This document shows positions 1 through 7,346 of a stretch of 64,000 nt of DNA, one piece after another. The stretch comes from Prolixibacteraceae bacterium. Its GTDB lineage: Bacteria; Bacteroidota; Bacteroidia; Bacteroidales; Prolixibacteraceae. Made by a program: the position numbers and the translations under genes. The notes under the pieces are model-generated. The model was not told the DNA's origin and searched no databases. It was given only the letters and a program-made list of their open reading frames with translations. How positions within the stretch are numbered: position 1 is the first letter of the stretch; each line of letters starts with the position of its first letter. The stretch lies in NCBI GenBank assembly GCA_028683385.1, contig JAQUIJ010000009.1, forward strand, positions 1 to 64,000, given 5' to 3'.

Positions 1-1208
1 GCATTATTCAACTCATGCTTTCTCAGAAAGCGAAATGTCAGAATTCCTACACCAGATAAAATAAAACAGGAAATAAAAACCAGCGGAGAGATACCAACTT
101 CATTGATTTTTGGGAGCTGGGAAGCCACAATTACTCCCGGAAAGATCAGGATAAGGATTCCTGCAGGAATGCCGGCAAGTAGAAACATCCAACGCGGCGA
201 ACCTAACTTTGCCAGCCACAGGGAACTCAGATACACAAAAAATGGAATAGAAGGAAGCATATAAACGGCCAGTTTGGAGCTAAAAAGAGACAAAGTCGCA
301 ATTGTCGAAAGTGCAATCACCAGGAAGAAAAGTTCCAGATCAGTTGCAGCCAGTTTCTTTTTAAATCCGGCAATCAGAATTCCGGCAATCAGAATCGACC
401 ATGGAGCAAGCGAATACCAGAATGCTCCAAAATAGTAATAAAAAGGTGCTTTGTGATGGAACGAATTCACTGCCCTGTTAATCGTTTGATTGAAAAGCAG
501 ATCATTCAGGTATTGGCTGCCACCTTCGGCATAAACCCCTGCAAACCAGACTCCACACAAAACCAATAAAACGAGTAACATTTTGTACCCCCAAAATTTG
601 CCAACCATTCTGAGTTCTTTTTTCAGAATAAGGAAAGTGATGGTAGAAACTAGTGGAACAATAATCCCGATAGGTCCCTTAGTGAATATGGCCATAAATA
701 CGAAGAGAGGAAACATCCAGGAATCGCGGGACTTTCCTTCCCCAATATACATTTTGAAAAACGTGTAAAGCGCTAAAACGATGAACATACACATCAGCAT
801 ATCCATTCGAAGCACGATGGCAGTGCCAACAAAAAAACAGCTCGTTAAAAGCATCAGTTGTGCTATCAGGCGCTCTCTTTCAGAAAGGATTTTTTTTACC
901 CATTTGTCCATCATGTAGAGAACAACTAAAGCCGGGATATAAGAGAATAGCCCTAAAAACAACAGGTTGTGATAGCCAAAAAGCCATTTGCCGAACATCA
1001 CAACCCAAAGGTAAAGTGGGGGCTTGTCGGCATAAATGATTCCGTGATCGGCAAATGTAAAAACAGTGCCATTGCGTAAGGCTTCGTCAGCAATGCTTAA
1101 ATACCGCGATTCATTATCCGGAGTAAAGTCGCGGAACATGAAAGCCGGTAAAACGGCTATGAAAAACAATGCATACCTCAATGTATTATTGGTTAAATAT
1201 CGGCTCAT
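1..1208 (-). CDS. ArnT-like GT-C family glycosyltransferase (3' end cut by window)
   Basis: The gene starts at an ATG at 1208 and runs off the left edge, giving about 402 visible codons. The N-terminal region carries the ArnT/PMT-type pattern: an acidic D-N-E-S-R-Y motif near residues 31-36 in the first periplasmic loop and a D-K-P-P-L-Y-L-W motif near residue 61. Many hydrophobic segments follow. Family members transfer a sugar from an undecaprenyl-phosphate carrier to lipid A or another envelope acceptor at the outer face of the inner membrane. It overlaps the end of the upstream LAB_N gene by about 23 bases, so the three genes at the left edge form one operon. The acceptor and sugar cannot be told from sequence; aminoarabinose is not implied, because no arnA or arnB gene is visible. 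Confidence 0.8.
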   Translation of the reverse strand, partial: MSRYLTNNTLRYALFFIAVLPAFMFRDFTPDNESRYLSIADEALRNGTVFTFADHGIIYADKPPLYLWVVMFGKWLFGYHNLLFLGLFSYIPALVVLYMMDKWVKKILSERERLIAQLMLLTSCFFVGTAIVLRMDMLMCMFIVLALYTFFKMYIGEGKSRDSWMFPLFVFMAIFTKGPIGIIVPLVSTITFLILKKELRMVGKFWGYKMLLVLLVLCGVWFAGVYAEGGSQYLNDLLFNQTINRAVNSFHHKAPFYYYFGAFWYSLAPWSILIAGILIAGFKKKLAATDLELFFLVIALSTIATLSLFSSKLAVYMLPSIPFFVYLSSLWLAKLGSPRWMFLLAGIPAGILILIFPGVIVASQLPKINEVGISPLVFISCFILSGVGILTFRFLRKHELNN

Positions 1209-1833
1209 TTTGTAAACGTTTATTTTGCTCTTTTTTGTAAAGCATGATGTTTCGTATATAGGCAATAAACCCGACCGATTGCCCCAGTATCAGGATAGGA
1301 TCAACCCGGATGATTCCATAAATTGCAATTATTCCTGAGCCAACCAGGCTGATTATCCAGAAGCCTAAAGGGAGAAGCGATTCATTTCGTCTCATGGAAT
1401 AAATCCACTGGTAAACGAATCGTAGGGTGAAGACGACTTGTCCCAGAGAGCCAAAAATGACCAGTTGCAGCGGGATATCTTTGTTTGTCAGAAAATTGTC
1501 GATGAAGTGAGCACTTTCTTTAATCAAGAATCCTACAGCACAAATTGGCGTGCCGATGAGAATTAACTTGATTAATCCGTTAATCTTATTCCACACTCCG
1601 TTTTCGTTTAAATTCCAGATGTATATGTAGTAGGAAATCATTTGCCCCAGAAGGATAGAAAAGTCATTGCGAAACCATCCGTAGATAAAGAAAAGATAGG
1701 AGGCAATAATGCTTAGCACCCAGTAAATAGTTGGTGAGAGTACCTTTTTTGCCCGTTCCGAAAGGATCCATTGCAGAAGGGTCCGCATAAAGAAAAGTAC
1801 CTGAGAAATAAAACCCAAAACATAGACTATCAT
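1186..1833 (-). CDS. Membrane protein with two tandem LAB_N domains
   Basis: This 215-residue protein consists of two related hydrophobic halves. Each has an aromatic/arginine start (F-F-M-R-T-L-L-Q-W-I in half one, F-T-L-R-F-V-Y-Q-W-I in half two) and ends in an I-L-L-G-Q or I-L-I-L-G-Q segment with a following Tyr-Ile. This is the pattern of the lipid-A-disaccharide-synthase N-terminal (LAB_N) domain, here free of any LpxB catalytic part. Such proteins sit beside ArnC/ArnT-like genes and are small inner-membrane proteins of unproven role. Its start overlaps the stop of the upstream GT2 gene by four bases (ATGA), so translation is probably coupled. The tandem arrangement looks like an internal duplication. 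Confidence 0.8.
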   Translation of the reverse strand: MIVYVLGFISQVLFFMRTLLQWILSERAKKVLSPTIYWVLSIIASYLFFIYGWFRNDFSILLGQMISYYIYIWNLNENGVWNKINGLIKLILIGTPICAVGFLIKESAHFIDNFLTNKDIPLQLVIFGSLGQVVFTLRFVYQWIYSMRRNESLLPLGFWIISLVGSGIIAIYGIIRVDPILILGQSVGFIAYIRNIMLYKKEQNKRLQNEPIFNQ

Positions 1834-2627
1834 AAGTCGATATTATTTTCAGTTATTTGATAATTGATGTATCGACTTTTCATCCACCGGTAGGCAAAGC
1901 AGTCGATAAACGGTCCGACCAACCTGTTCCGGAGGTTGTATTTCGATTGCCCGGCAACCCTCGGAAAATGGCGAACGGGAACCTGTTTGACTTTGCCATT
2001 TTGCAACTGAATGAGAGCTGGAAGGAAACGGTGCATGCCGTTAAACAACGGAATTCGTTTAGCATAGTCACTTCTCATAATTTTCAATGGGCAGCCTGTG
2101 TCGGAAACTCCATCGTTGGTCATCATCCGGCGAAATCCATTTGCAATTTTTGAAGACGCATTCTTGACGAAACAGTCTTTTCGGTTGGCCCTTATGCCCA
2201 TAACCATTTCATATTCATGCAAATAAGGAATCAGCAAATTAAAATCTTCAGGAGCTGTTTGCAAATCGGCATCGATGTAGCCAACAAAGGTGGACTGTGT
2301 GGCTTCTATGCCAGCTTTTAGTGCGGCGCTCAATCCTACATTTTCCTCAAAACTGAGGTAGCAAAAGTGCTCCTGACGTCCACATATTTCGACGATTCGT
2401 TCCAAGCTTTGGTCTGTCGAACAGTCGTTTACGAACAATACACAAGTATCCAGTAACGATTCCGCAACAAAAGCAGAAAGCTTTTCTTCGAGTGCCGACA
2501 TGTTGTTCTGCTCGTTGAAAACAGGAACTACGATTGTGAATTCGTCATTCGCTGTATTGTTTTCATTTTTTTTTAGATAACTTTTTTGTAATAGGTCAGA
2601 TTTTTCTCCATTTTGAATTTTCGACAT
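1830..2627 (-). CDS. Family 2 glycosyltransferase (ArnC/DPM-like, soluble form)
   Basis: The protein has 265 residues with a GT-A fold pattern: the opening strand F-T-I-V-V-P-V-F-N-E-Q near residues 30-40, a D-A-D metal/nucleotide-binding motif at about 119-121, and a conserved C-P-L-K-I segment later. It resembles transferases that put a sugar onto undecaprenyl phosphate or dolichyl phosphate (ArnC, DPM1), which would supply the lipid-linked donor for the ArnT-like enzyme in the same operon. Unlike ArnC it has no C-terminal membrane helices, so it would act at the cytoplasmic face, possibly held by the LAB_N protein. That partnership is inferred from gene order. The first 28 residues are poorly conserved and the true start could lie a little downstream. 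Confidence 0.8.
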   Translation of the reverse strand: MSKIQNGEKSDLLQKSYLKKNENNTANDEFTIVVPVFNEQNNMSALEEKLSAFVAESLLDTCVLFVNDCSTDQSLERIVEICGRQEHFCYLSFEENVGLSAALKAGIEATQSTFVGYIDADLQTAPEDFNLLIPYLHEYEMVMGIRANRKDCFVKNASSKIANGFRRMMTNDGVSDTGCPLKIMRSDYAKRIPLFNGMHRFLPALIQLQNGKVKQVPVRHFPRVAGQSKYNLRNRLVGPFIDCFAYRWMKSRYINYQITENNIDL

Positions 2628-2857
2628 TTCCTTATTTTTTACAACGTTCTCTTATTCTTTTATGTTCAGAATGGACATGTGAATATGTCCCAGTCCAATT
2701 TCAGGAATTGAGAAAACCAATTATTGGAACAGGGACAAGGATTGTTTTCTGAACTTTATATGAATTACTATCCTTATTTTCCGAATTCGTATGATTGTCT
2801 GATTAGGTTATTAATCGGAATTCGGTGAATTTTTTGACGGGGAAAAGGCAAAGCGAA

Positions 2858-3064
2858 TTAATTATCAATTGTGCCAATATACATTGTATCCTCAAGTTCA
2901 GTAAAATACACTTTGTCCTCGCGTGACAACCATCCCAGCGATAGCGCAATTTCAAGATCATTTAACTCGGTAATCTTCTTTATCTCATTAATTGTTAACT
3001 CTCCACTTTTATCAATTATCTGCCAAATCTTTCCGGCATTTAATCCAATCTCATTTTTCTTCAT
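2858..3064 (-). CDS. Small winged-helix domain protein (DUF2582-like)
   Basis: The product has 68 residues. K-I-W-Q-I-I-D near residue 12 and L-G-W-L-S-R-E-D-K-V near residue 45 match the small winged helix-turn-helix family found across Bacteroidota (PF10771, formerly DUF2582). Members are compact and may bind DNA, but no target is known. It lies downstream of, and on the same strand as, a TetR gene with a gap of about 126 bases, so it may be co-transcribed with it. The 230 bases on its other side, up to the glycosyltransferase operon, show no gene. Confidence 0.6.
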   Translation of the reverse strand: MKKNEIGLNAGKIWQIIDKSGELTINEIKKITELNDLEIALSLGWLSREDKVYFTELEDTMYIGTIDN

Positions 3065-3190
3065 ATTTTTATTATTTTATGTTTGTTAAAAAGTTGAATT
3101 TATCAGATTGAAAATCTATCCTGTAAGCAAAAAATAAACGGATCAGCCAAAAATCGTAATGGTGAAAATCTATTTTTACAACTATTTTAT

Positions 3191-3661
3191 TCATATCTTA
3201 TTAGTTCCTTTTAAACAAAATGTTTTTAGATCCTGATCTATAATTTTTGAAAATTGACTGGTAATCAGACTTTCTAAAATCTCAAGGTTTTCAGGATAAC
3301 TATAAATGGAGGTAATTAGGTTACACATCATATCATCGGTCCTGATCATTTTTCTAATCAATTGACTATTGGTTCGAATCTCGCTTATTAAAAACCAGGC
3401 TATCATTTCAGCTTCTATATTTTGAGTAACATCCGGTGTTAATGGTTCATTGGATTTATTCATTGCGTTAAGAAGCAAAGTCAGGTTCTTTCTAAGAACA
3501 ATAGAATAAATTCTTTCTTTTGATCTGAAGTAATAGTGAATAGCGGTCTTATTTACCCCTGCAGTTCTGGCAATTTCAGCTATGGTCGTACCATGAAAAC
3601 CAAGAAGTAAAAAGGTTTCGTTCGCTGCAATGAGAATTTTATTTTCAGCAGAATCATCCAT
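3191..3661 (-). CDS. TetR/AcrR family regulator (paralogue of the one at 33946)
   Basis: The product has 156 residues. The N-terminal helix-turn-helix is clear: G-T-T-I-A-E-I-A-R-T-A-G-V-N-K-T-A-I followed by H-Y-Y-F-R-S-K near residues 24-48. The remainder is a short ligand-binding helical domain, shorter than the usual 190-200 residues. It is strikingly similar to the TetR at 33946-34452, sharing T-P-D-V-T-Q-N, A-W-F-L-I and S-Y-P-E-N-L blocks in the C-terminal half, so the pair come from a duplication. A 20-bp palindrome at 3732-3751 lies about 70 bases upstream of the start and is a likely operator. No target genes are next to it except the small winged-helix gene. Confidence 0.85.
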   Translation of the reverse strand: MDDSAENKILIAANETFLLLGFHGTTIAEIARTAGVNKTAIHYYFRSKERIYSIVLRKNLTLLLNAMNKSNEPLTPDVTQNIEAEMIAWFLISEIRTNSQLIRKMIRTDDMMCNLITSIYSYPENLEILESLITSQFSKIIDQDLKTFCLKGTNKI

Positions 3662-3731
3662 GGTACAATTTCCTTTCTTTATTAATAGATGTTTTTACAA
3701 TAGTCAAGAATTTAACACTGAGATCATTTGT

Positions 3732-3751
3732 GTTAGCTAATATTCACTAAC
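3732..3751. promoter_or_regulatory. TetR-type palindromic operator
   Basis: The site reads GTTAGCTAATATTCACTAAC. Its right half matches the consensus half-site GTTAGTGAAT exactly when reversed, and its left half matches 8 of 10 bases. It belongs to the same set as the sites at 4395, 25007 and 26455. It lies between two TetR genes, upstream of the one starting at 3661. Confidence 0.6.
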
Positions 3752-3794
3752 TTAAAAATCAAAAAAATCATCTCTTCAAAAGCAATTTTATTTT

Positions 3795-4388
3795 TTAGGT
3801 CATTGATGTCGGATTTATTAAAAGCTTTTCAATGTCATCAAAAAGCACATCACCTTCTTTTAGAAGATCAAATGAAAATCCTGATAAGCGCCATTGAGTA
3901 ATCAGTAGTCGTAAGGATCCCATAACTATAAATATCATGGAATTATCGCCCATATCTTTTCTTATTTTACCTTTTGTCTGCCCTTTCAATAATAATGAAG
4001 ATAAAATTTCTTCATTAATTTTCATTATGGAATAAACCCGATCTGCTAATATTTTTTCATTTTGAAATATTTCTTCAGCAAAAATGACTGATAGCAATGA
4101 AGGCCGAGTGACAAAAAGTTCCAATTGTGCCTTAAACATCAATTTAATTTGCTCGAATGGACTTGCCTCAGAATAAAGTATTCTCCCATGGATATTTTGT
4201 GCTGTTAATTTATAATAATCTAATATTGCCACCAGAATGTCAATTTTACTGGTAAAATGACGATATATAGCAGGTTCGCTAATTAAAATTTTCTTGGAAA
4301 TATTTTTAATGGTAAGACCTTGTATTCCAAGCTCTGCAATTATTTCCATGGATACCTCTATTATTTCCAGCTGTCGTTCTGTAAACAT
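3795..4388 (-). CDS. TetR/AcrR family regulator
   Basis: The 197-residue protein has a standard TetR N-terminus: G-L-T-I-K-N-I-S-K-K-I-L-I-S-E-P-A-I then Y-R-H-F-T-S-K near residues 23-48, followed by a helical ligand-binding domain of normal length. It closely resembles the TetR at 25458-26039 in the DNA-binding region, and both genes have the same palindromic operator in front of them. Here the operator (4395-4414) abuts a -7 box (TATCTTTG read on the minus strand, 4421 to 4414) only 26 bases from the start codon, which is the layout of an autorepressed gene. The ligand is unknown. Confidence 0.87.
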   Translation of the reverse strand: MFTERQLEIIEVSMEIIAELGIQGLTIKNISKKILISEPAIYRHFTSKIDILVAILDYYKLTAQNIHGRILYSEASPFEQIKLMFKAQLELFVTRPSLLSVIFAEEIFQNEKILADRVYSIMKINEEILSSLLLKGQTKGKIRKDMGDNSMIFIVMGSLRLLITQWRLSGFSFDLLKEGDVLFDDIEKLLINPTSMT

Positions 4389-4394
4389 ATTTAT

Positions 4395-4421
4395 ATTAGT
4401 TAATATTCACTAACAAAGATA
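4395..4421 (-). promoter_or_regulatory. Promoter -7 box with overlapping TetR operator
   Basis: On the minus strand TATCTTTG (4421-4414) fits the Bacteroidota -7 consensus TAnnTTTG. It runs directly into the palindrome ATTAGTTAATATTCACTAAC (4395-4414, plus strand), so a bound repressor would cover the start of transcription of the TetR gene that begins at 4388. Confidence 0.65.
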
Positions 4422-4525
4422 ATGAAAAAATTATAAAACAAATATCTAAACCTATTTTATTTTGAAAAATCAGTAGAATGTTACTTCGTTTTCTATTGTA
4501 ATCTTTGCTAAACTTATTTCAAAGA

Positions 4526-4560
4526 AAAAACTCGTCCAGGTATAGGAAGGACGAGTTTTT
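4526..4560. terminator. Bidirectional terminator after the NO reductase operon
   Basis: A perfect 12-bp inverted repeat, AAAAACTCGTCC (4526-4537) and GGACGAGTTTTT (4549-4560), has an 11-base loop and runs of A and T at both ends, so it can stop transcription from either side. It lies 34 bases beyond the stop of the subunit I gene. Confidence 0.85.
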
Positions 4561-4593
4561 GATGAAGTTCAATTGAAATTTCTACTACAATAA

Positions 4594-6207
4594 TTATGGC
4601 AAAAGATCTTTCGTCTTTAATTTTGAGGGTGAAAAAATCCCAATAACACCATTAAACCCAACGCTCATTACGATATTAAAGAAGAATGCAAGGAATCCTA
4701 AAAGTAGCAGGCTCCCGCTTATTGCGGCCAAAACCATATACGTGTTAAATTCACCATGGATATACAGTGAACGGCGCAACATACCATGGAGTCCTGCCAT
4801 GCCCATAAACGCACCCATTCCAACACCACCAAGCAACTGTGCCCAGAAATGAAAATTGGCTAACTTTTGACTGTAAAGTTTAGCACCGTTTGTGAGAATA
4901 GGGAAGAGGAAGTAAATAGCCGAATATAGAGTCATGGTTAGGCCAACAAGAATTGCAACATGCACATGAGGGCCTATGACCCATTGCGTATTGTGTAAAA
5001 TCCTGTTCAGTCCAATATCAGCCTGCATAATTCCCGCAGGAACTGCAAGAGCAAAACCGAGTAAACCGCCAAGTAAAAATTTAAGAGGATTTGTCATCTT
5101 CAGCGGGCGAGCACTCCATAAGGTATAAAGGGTTATGAAAAATGCAAGTCCTTGAGTGATCAATTCGAATGCAGTTACCATCTCGCCTGATACTACCTTT
5201 AATATTCCTGGCTGAGCCTGGTCGCTCAACAAGTGATGCGACCATACAGTCCAGGATACCACGAGTTCCACCAGTAGGGCAATACGGGCAACGTTTTCCA
5301 TATAAAGTTTTTTACCGGTTATGAGTGTTGCCAGCAGATACCATGTTCCTGCCACAAATATCAATACAAGACCATCGGCAACAAGGTCAAGTCCCCACCA
5401 GAACCAGTTTTTATACAACAAGGCATCTATTGCTGATGATTTGAGGTCAAAACCTAGTAAAGCAGCCACCATATAAACAAGTATCAGTACGCCGGTGAAT
5501 AGTATTATTGCCGCATTAAAGGCCACATCAACAGTTCCCTGGGCAACAGCAGCCACAGGAAGCGATACGAGTTGTTCTGTTTTTTTCTTTCTGAAGAGAT
5601 TGCTGAAAGCAGTAATTCCCAATGCTGATTTCAATATTTCCTTGCTGGGTTGTTGTGCCCATCCATCCGGAGTATAGGTAAGTGTTTTATAGATATTGAT
5701 CACAAAAAAGATTGTGCCAAGCATCACTAAAGCAATGCCAGTGATAAAAAATGTACCGCCTATCACACTGAATTGAGTAAAATCTGCAGGTAATGGCCAG
5801 TACAGAGTGTATAATGGTGCATAATGTGTTATAAATCCGGAGAACCAAAATACGAATGTACCTACTCCGATAAGTACAAGTGTCCAGTTACCTAATGTGA
5901 TGCTCCACAAGGGTTTTTTCATTAGGAAAGGGACAAGAAATAAGAATGCCCCGAACACAATTGAATAAGTGGAGCCAAATATCCCAACCAAAGGATGTGC
6001 AGTCATAATAGCAAAAAACTGTTCGGAAGGGATTGACGGAATTGGTTGAACTTCGTATAGTCGCATAATCATGCCTTCGATTACAGCAAAAGCATAATAA
6101 ACTAATCCAACAACTACGAAGCGAAGTGTCATTTTTTGCATTGGCGTCATGCTGTCTGGCTTAAATACGCCTTCTTCTCCATGTAAGAATGTTTGTATAA
6201 AGTTCAT
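4594..6207 (-). CDS. Heme-copper oxidase-superfamily subunit I, probable non-canonical NO reductase
   Basis: The 537-residue protein has about 13 hydrophobic segments and aligns to B-type (ba3) oxidase subunit I. Heme ligands are present: H71 in helix II, and H414/H416 in a helix X motif of the type H-N-T-x-W-V-x-G-x-H-x-H. The CuB pair H324-H325 is also present. In helix VI the B-type pattern F-W-W-T-G-H-P-I-V-Y is replaced by F-W-W-G-L-D-L-V-A-D, which puts D274 where the third CuB histidine should be and D278 where the cross-linked tyrosine should be. Loss of that tyrosine is typical of NO reductases rather than O2 reductases. I recall that the gNOR-type family was described with Asp replacing a CuB histidine, but that is memory, not a search. 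The gene follows subunit II by 27 bases. Confidence 0.75.
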   Translation of the reverse strand: MNFIQTFLHGEEGVFKPDSMTPMQKMTLRFVVVGLVYYAFAVIEGMIMRLYEVQPIPSIPSEQFFAIMTAHPLVGIFGSTYSIVFGAFLFLVPFLMKKPLWSITLGNWTLVLIGVGTFVFWFSGFITHYAPLYTLYWPLPADFTQFSVIGGTFFITGIALVMLGTIFFVINIYKTLTYTPDGWAQQPSKEILKSALGITAFSNLFRKKKTEQLVSLPVAAVAQGTVDVAFNAAIILFTGVLILVYMVAALLGFDLKSSAIDALLYKNWFWWGLDLVADGLVLIFVAGTWYLLATLITGKKLYMENVARIALLVELVVSWTVWSHHLLSDQAQPGILKVVSGEMVTAFELITQGLAFFITLYTLWSARPLKMTNPLKFLLGGLLGFALAVPAGIMQADIGLNRILHNTQWVIGPHVHVAILVGLTMTLYSAIYFLFPILTNGAKLYSQKLANFHFWAQLLGGVGMGAFMGMAGLHGMLRRSLYIHGEFNTYMVLAAISGSLLLLGFLAFFFNIVMSVGFNGVIGIFSPSKLKTKDLLP

Positions 6208-6234
6208 TTTATCAGTTTTATAGGTTTTTGCTTT

Positions 6235-6804
6235 CTAGTTATTTTGTGAGGTTTCTTCGCCAGTCACAATAACTGCGTCCTTCACCAACATATTAACGCC
6301 TGCCGGACCTGAGTACTCGGTTGAACGAATTGTGTAGATGCCAGGCTTGTCAAATTGCCAGAGAATGTCATTCATGTGTCCCGGAACTACCTGCATTTGA
6401 AAGACCATTGAGTTATCTTGCCGAAATAGCCCAAAACCATAAGTAAGATCGTTGGAAGTGACCTTAAAAAGGGCTTTTTCGTGGCATTTTATTACCAACT
6501 TTTCAGCAGGAAGGATAAACTGATGTTTTTCGGCCACGATATCAAACACTTTATCGGCTCTGATTTCAGATCGATTCAGATCGATAGGTGCCCATGGAAT
6601 GGTGTTGTAAGTAATGATGTGTAGTGAAACACCAAGTACGATTAAAAATGTTACGAAGGAATAGAAGAGTGTATTCTTAATCACTCCTTGTCGTCCCCTT
6701 CGGGTAATTTTGTAGCCAAACCATCCCATAAGCGCCAGGATAGCAAGGCAATAGAATGTGTAGGCCAGTGTCTGACCCCACAAGACAACAGTTGAATCAA
6801 CCAT
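6235..6804 (-). CDS. Oxidase-type subunit II with cupredoxin domain lacking CuA ligands
   Basis: The 189-residue protein has two N-terminal membrane helices (about 11-31 and 44-65) and a C-terminal cupredoxin fold exposed to the periplasm. It aligns to ba3 subunit II, but the CuA ligands are mostly gone: the first His is Y122 (T-Y-G-F), the two cysteines are S161 and S165 (S-T-E-Y-S-G), the second His is G169, and only M172 remains. It therefore should not carry CuA and is unlikely to take electrons from cytochrome c through that centre; quinol or another donor is an inference. It lies between the Rrf2 gene (gap 48) and subunit I (gap 27) in one operon. Confidence 0.78.
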   Translation of the reverse strand: MVDSTVVLWGQTLAYTFYCLAILALMGWFGYKITRRGRQGVIKNTLFYSFVTFLIVLGVSLHIITYNTIPWAPIDLNRSEIRADKVFDIVAEKHQFILPAEKLVIKCHEKALFKVTSNDLTYGFGLFRQDNSMVFQMQVVPGHMNDILWQFDKPGIYTIRSTEYSGPAGVNMLVKDAVIVTGEETSQNN

Positions 6805-6852
6805 AATACCTTGTTTTTAAGTTAAACAATAAATAACCTTTATTTTTCCTAA

Positions 6853-7278
6853 CTATATATTTTTAATTGGATCGATCTGATACTTTTCTTTGAGATCAGC
6901 AAGCGTTGTATTTGTAAGAGTCTCAACCATTTTTGAACGTGCTTCCATCCATGGTTCATGCATAATCCATGGTTTATCAACAATACAGCAGCTGAAGCCA
7001 AGAATACAGGTACATATTGCATCAATTCCTTCCAGTTTATTGATCACAAGTGCCAGATTTATTTCCTTCAAATCCTTGGCAAAGACAAAACCACCATTTC
7101 TTACTGACGAACTTTTGAGAAATCCATGCTTCGATAAATCGGTTAACAATCTTCGGAGGTATCGACAAGGAATATTTAATTGCTGGTGAAGGTATTCGGC
7201 AGAATACATATTCTCATTACGGGTTGCCATAAACCCCAGAATTGTAAGTGCATACTCAGTGGTTTTATTAAGAATCAT
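6853..7278 (-). CDS. Rrf2 family regulator heading the NO reductase operon (copy 1)
   Basis: The 141-residue protein has the Rrf2 winged helix: K-T-T-E-Y-A-L-T-I-L at the N-terminus and Y-L-R-R-L-L recognition helix near residues 40-45, then the glycine-rich N-G-G-F wing. The family includes NsrR and IscR, which sense NO or cluster status through an iron-sulphur cluster held by three cysteines. Here the region has C89, C91, C97 and C98, but residue 104 is Trp, where copy 2 (24400-24834) has Cys. Apart from this the two proteins are nearly identical. It is the first gene of an operon with the NO reductase subunits, and its promoter lies between two inverted-repeat arms at 7286-7329, so autorepression is likely. 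Confidence 0.85.
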   Translation of the reverse strand: MILNKTTEYALTILGFMATRNENMYSAEYLHQQLNIPCRYLRRLLTDLSKHGFLKSSSVRNGGFVFAKDLKEINLALVINKLEGIDAICTCILGFSCCIVDKPWIMHEPWMEARSKMVETLTNTTLADLKEKYQIDPIKNI

Positions 7279-7285
7279 ATATTAC

Positions 7286-7329
7286 TACCTTTTTATAGTA
7301 TTTAATTCAAAGTTAAAAATAAAAAGGTA
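7286..7329 (-). promoter_or_regulatory. Promoter enclosed by Rrf2-type inverted repeat (NO reductase operon)
   Basis: TACCTTTTTAT (7286-7296) and ATAAAAAGGTA (7319-7329) form a perfect 11-bp inverted repeat with a 22-base spacer. Inside the spacer the minus strand reads TAACTTTG (7315-7308), a good -7 box. The same arrangement, with one base changed in the spacer, occurs at 24842-24885 before the second Rrf2 gene. Confidence 0.75.
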
Positions 7330-7346
7330 TCTTAACATTTAAAGGG

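Noticed and set aside
4594-6804. Ordinary ba3-type cytochrome c oxidase
   Set aside because: The third CuB histidine, the active-site tyrosine and the CuA ligands are all replaced.
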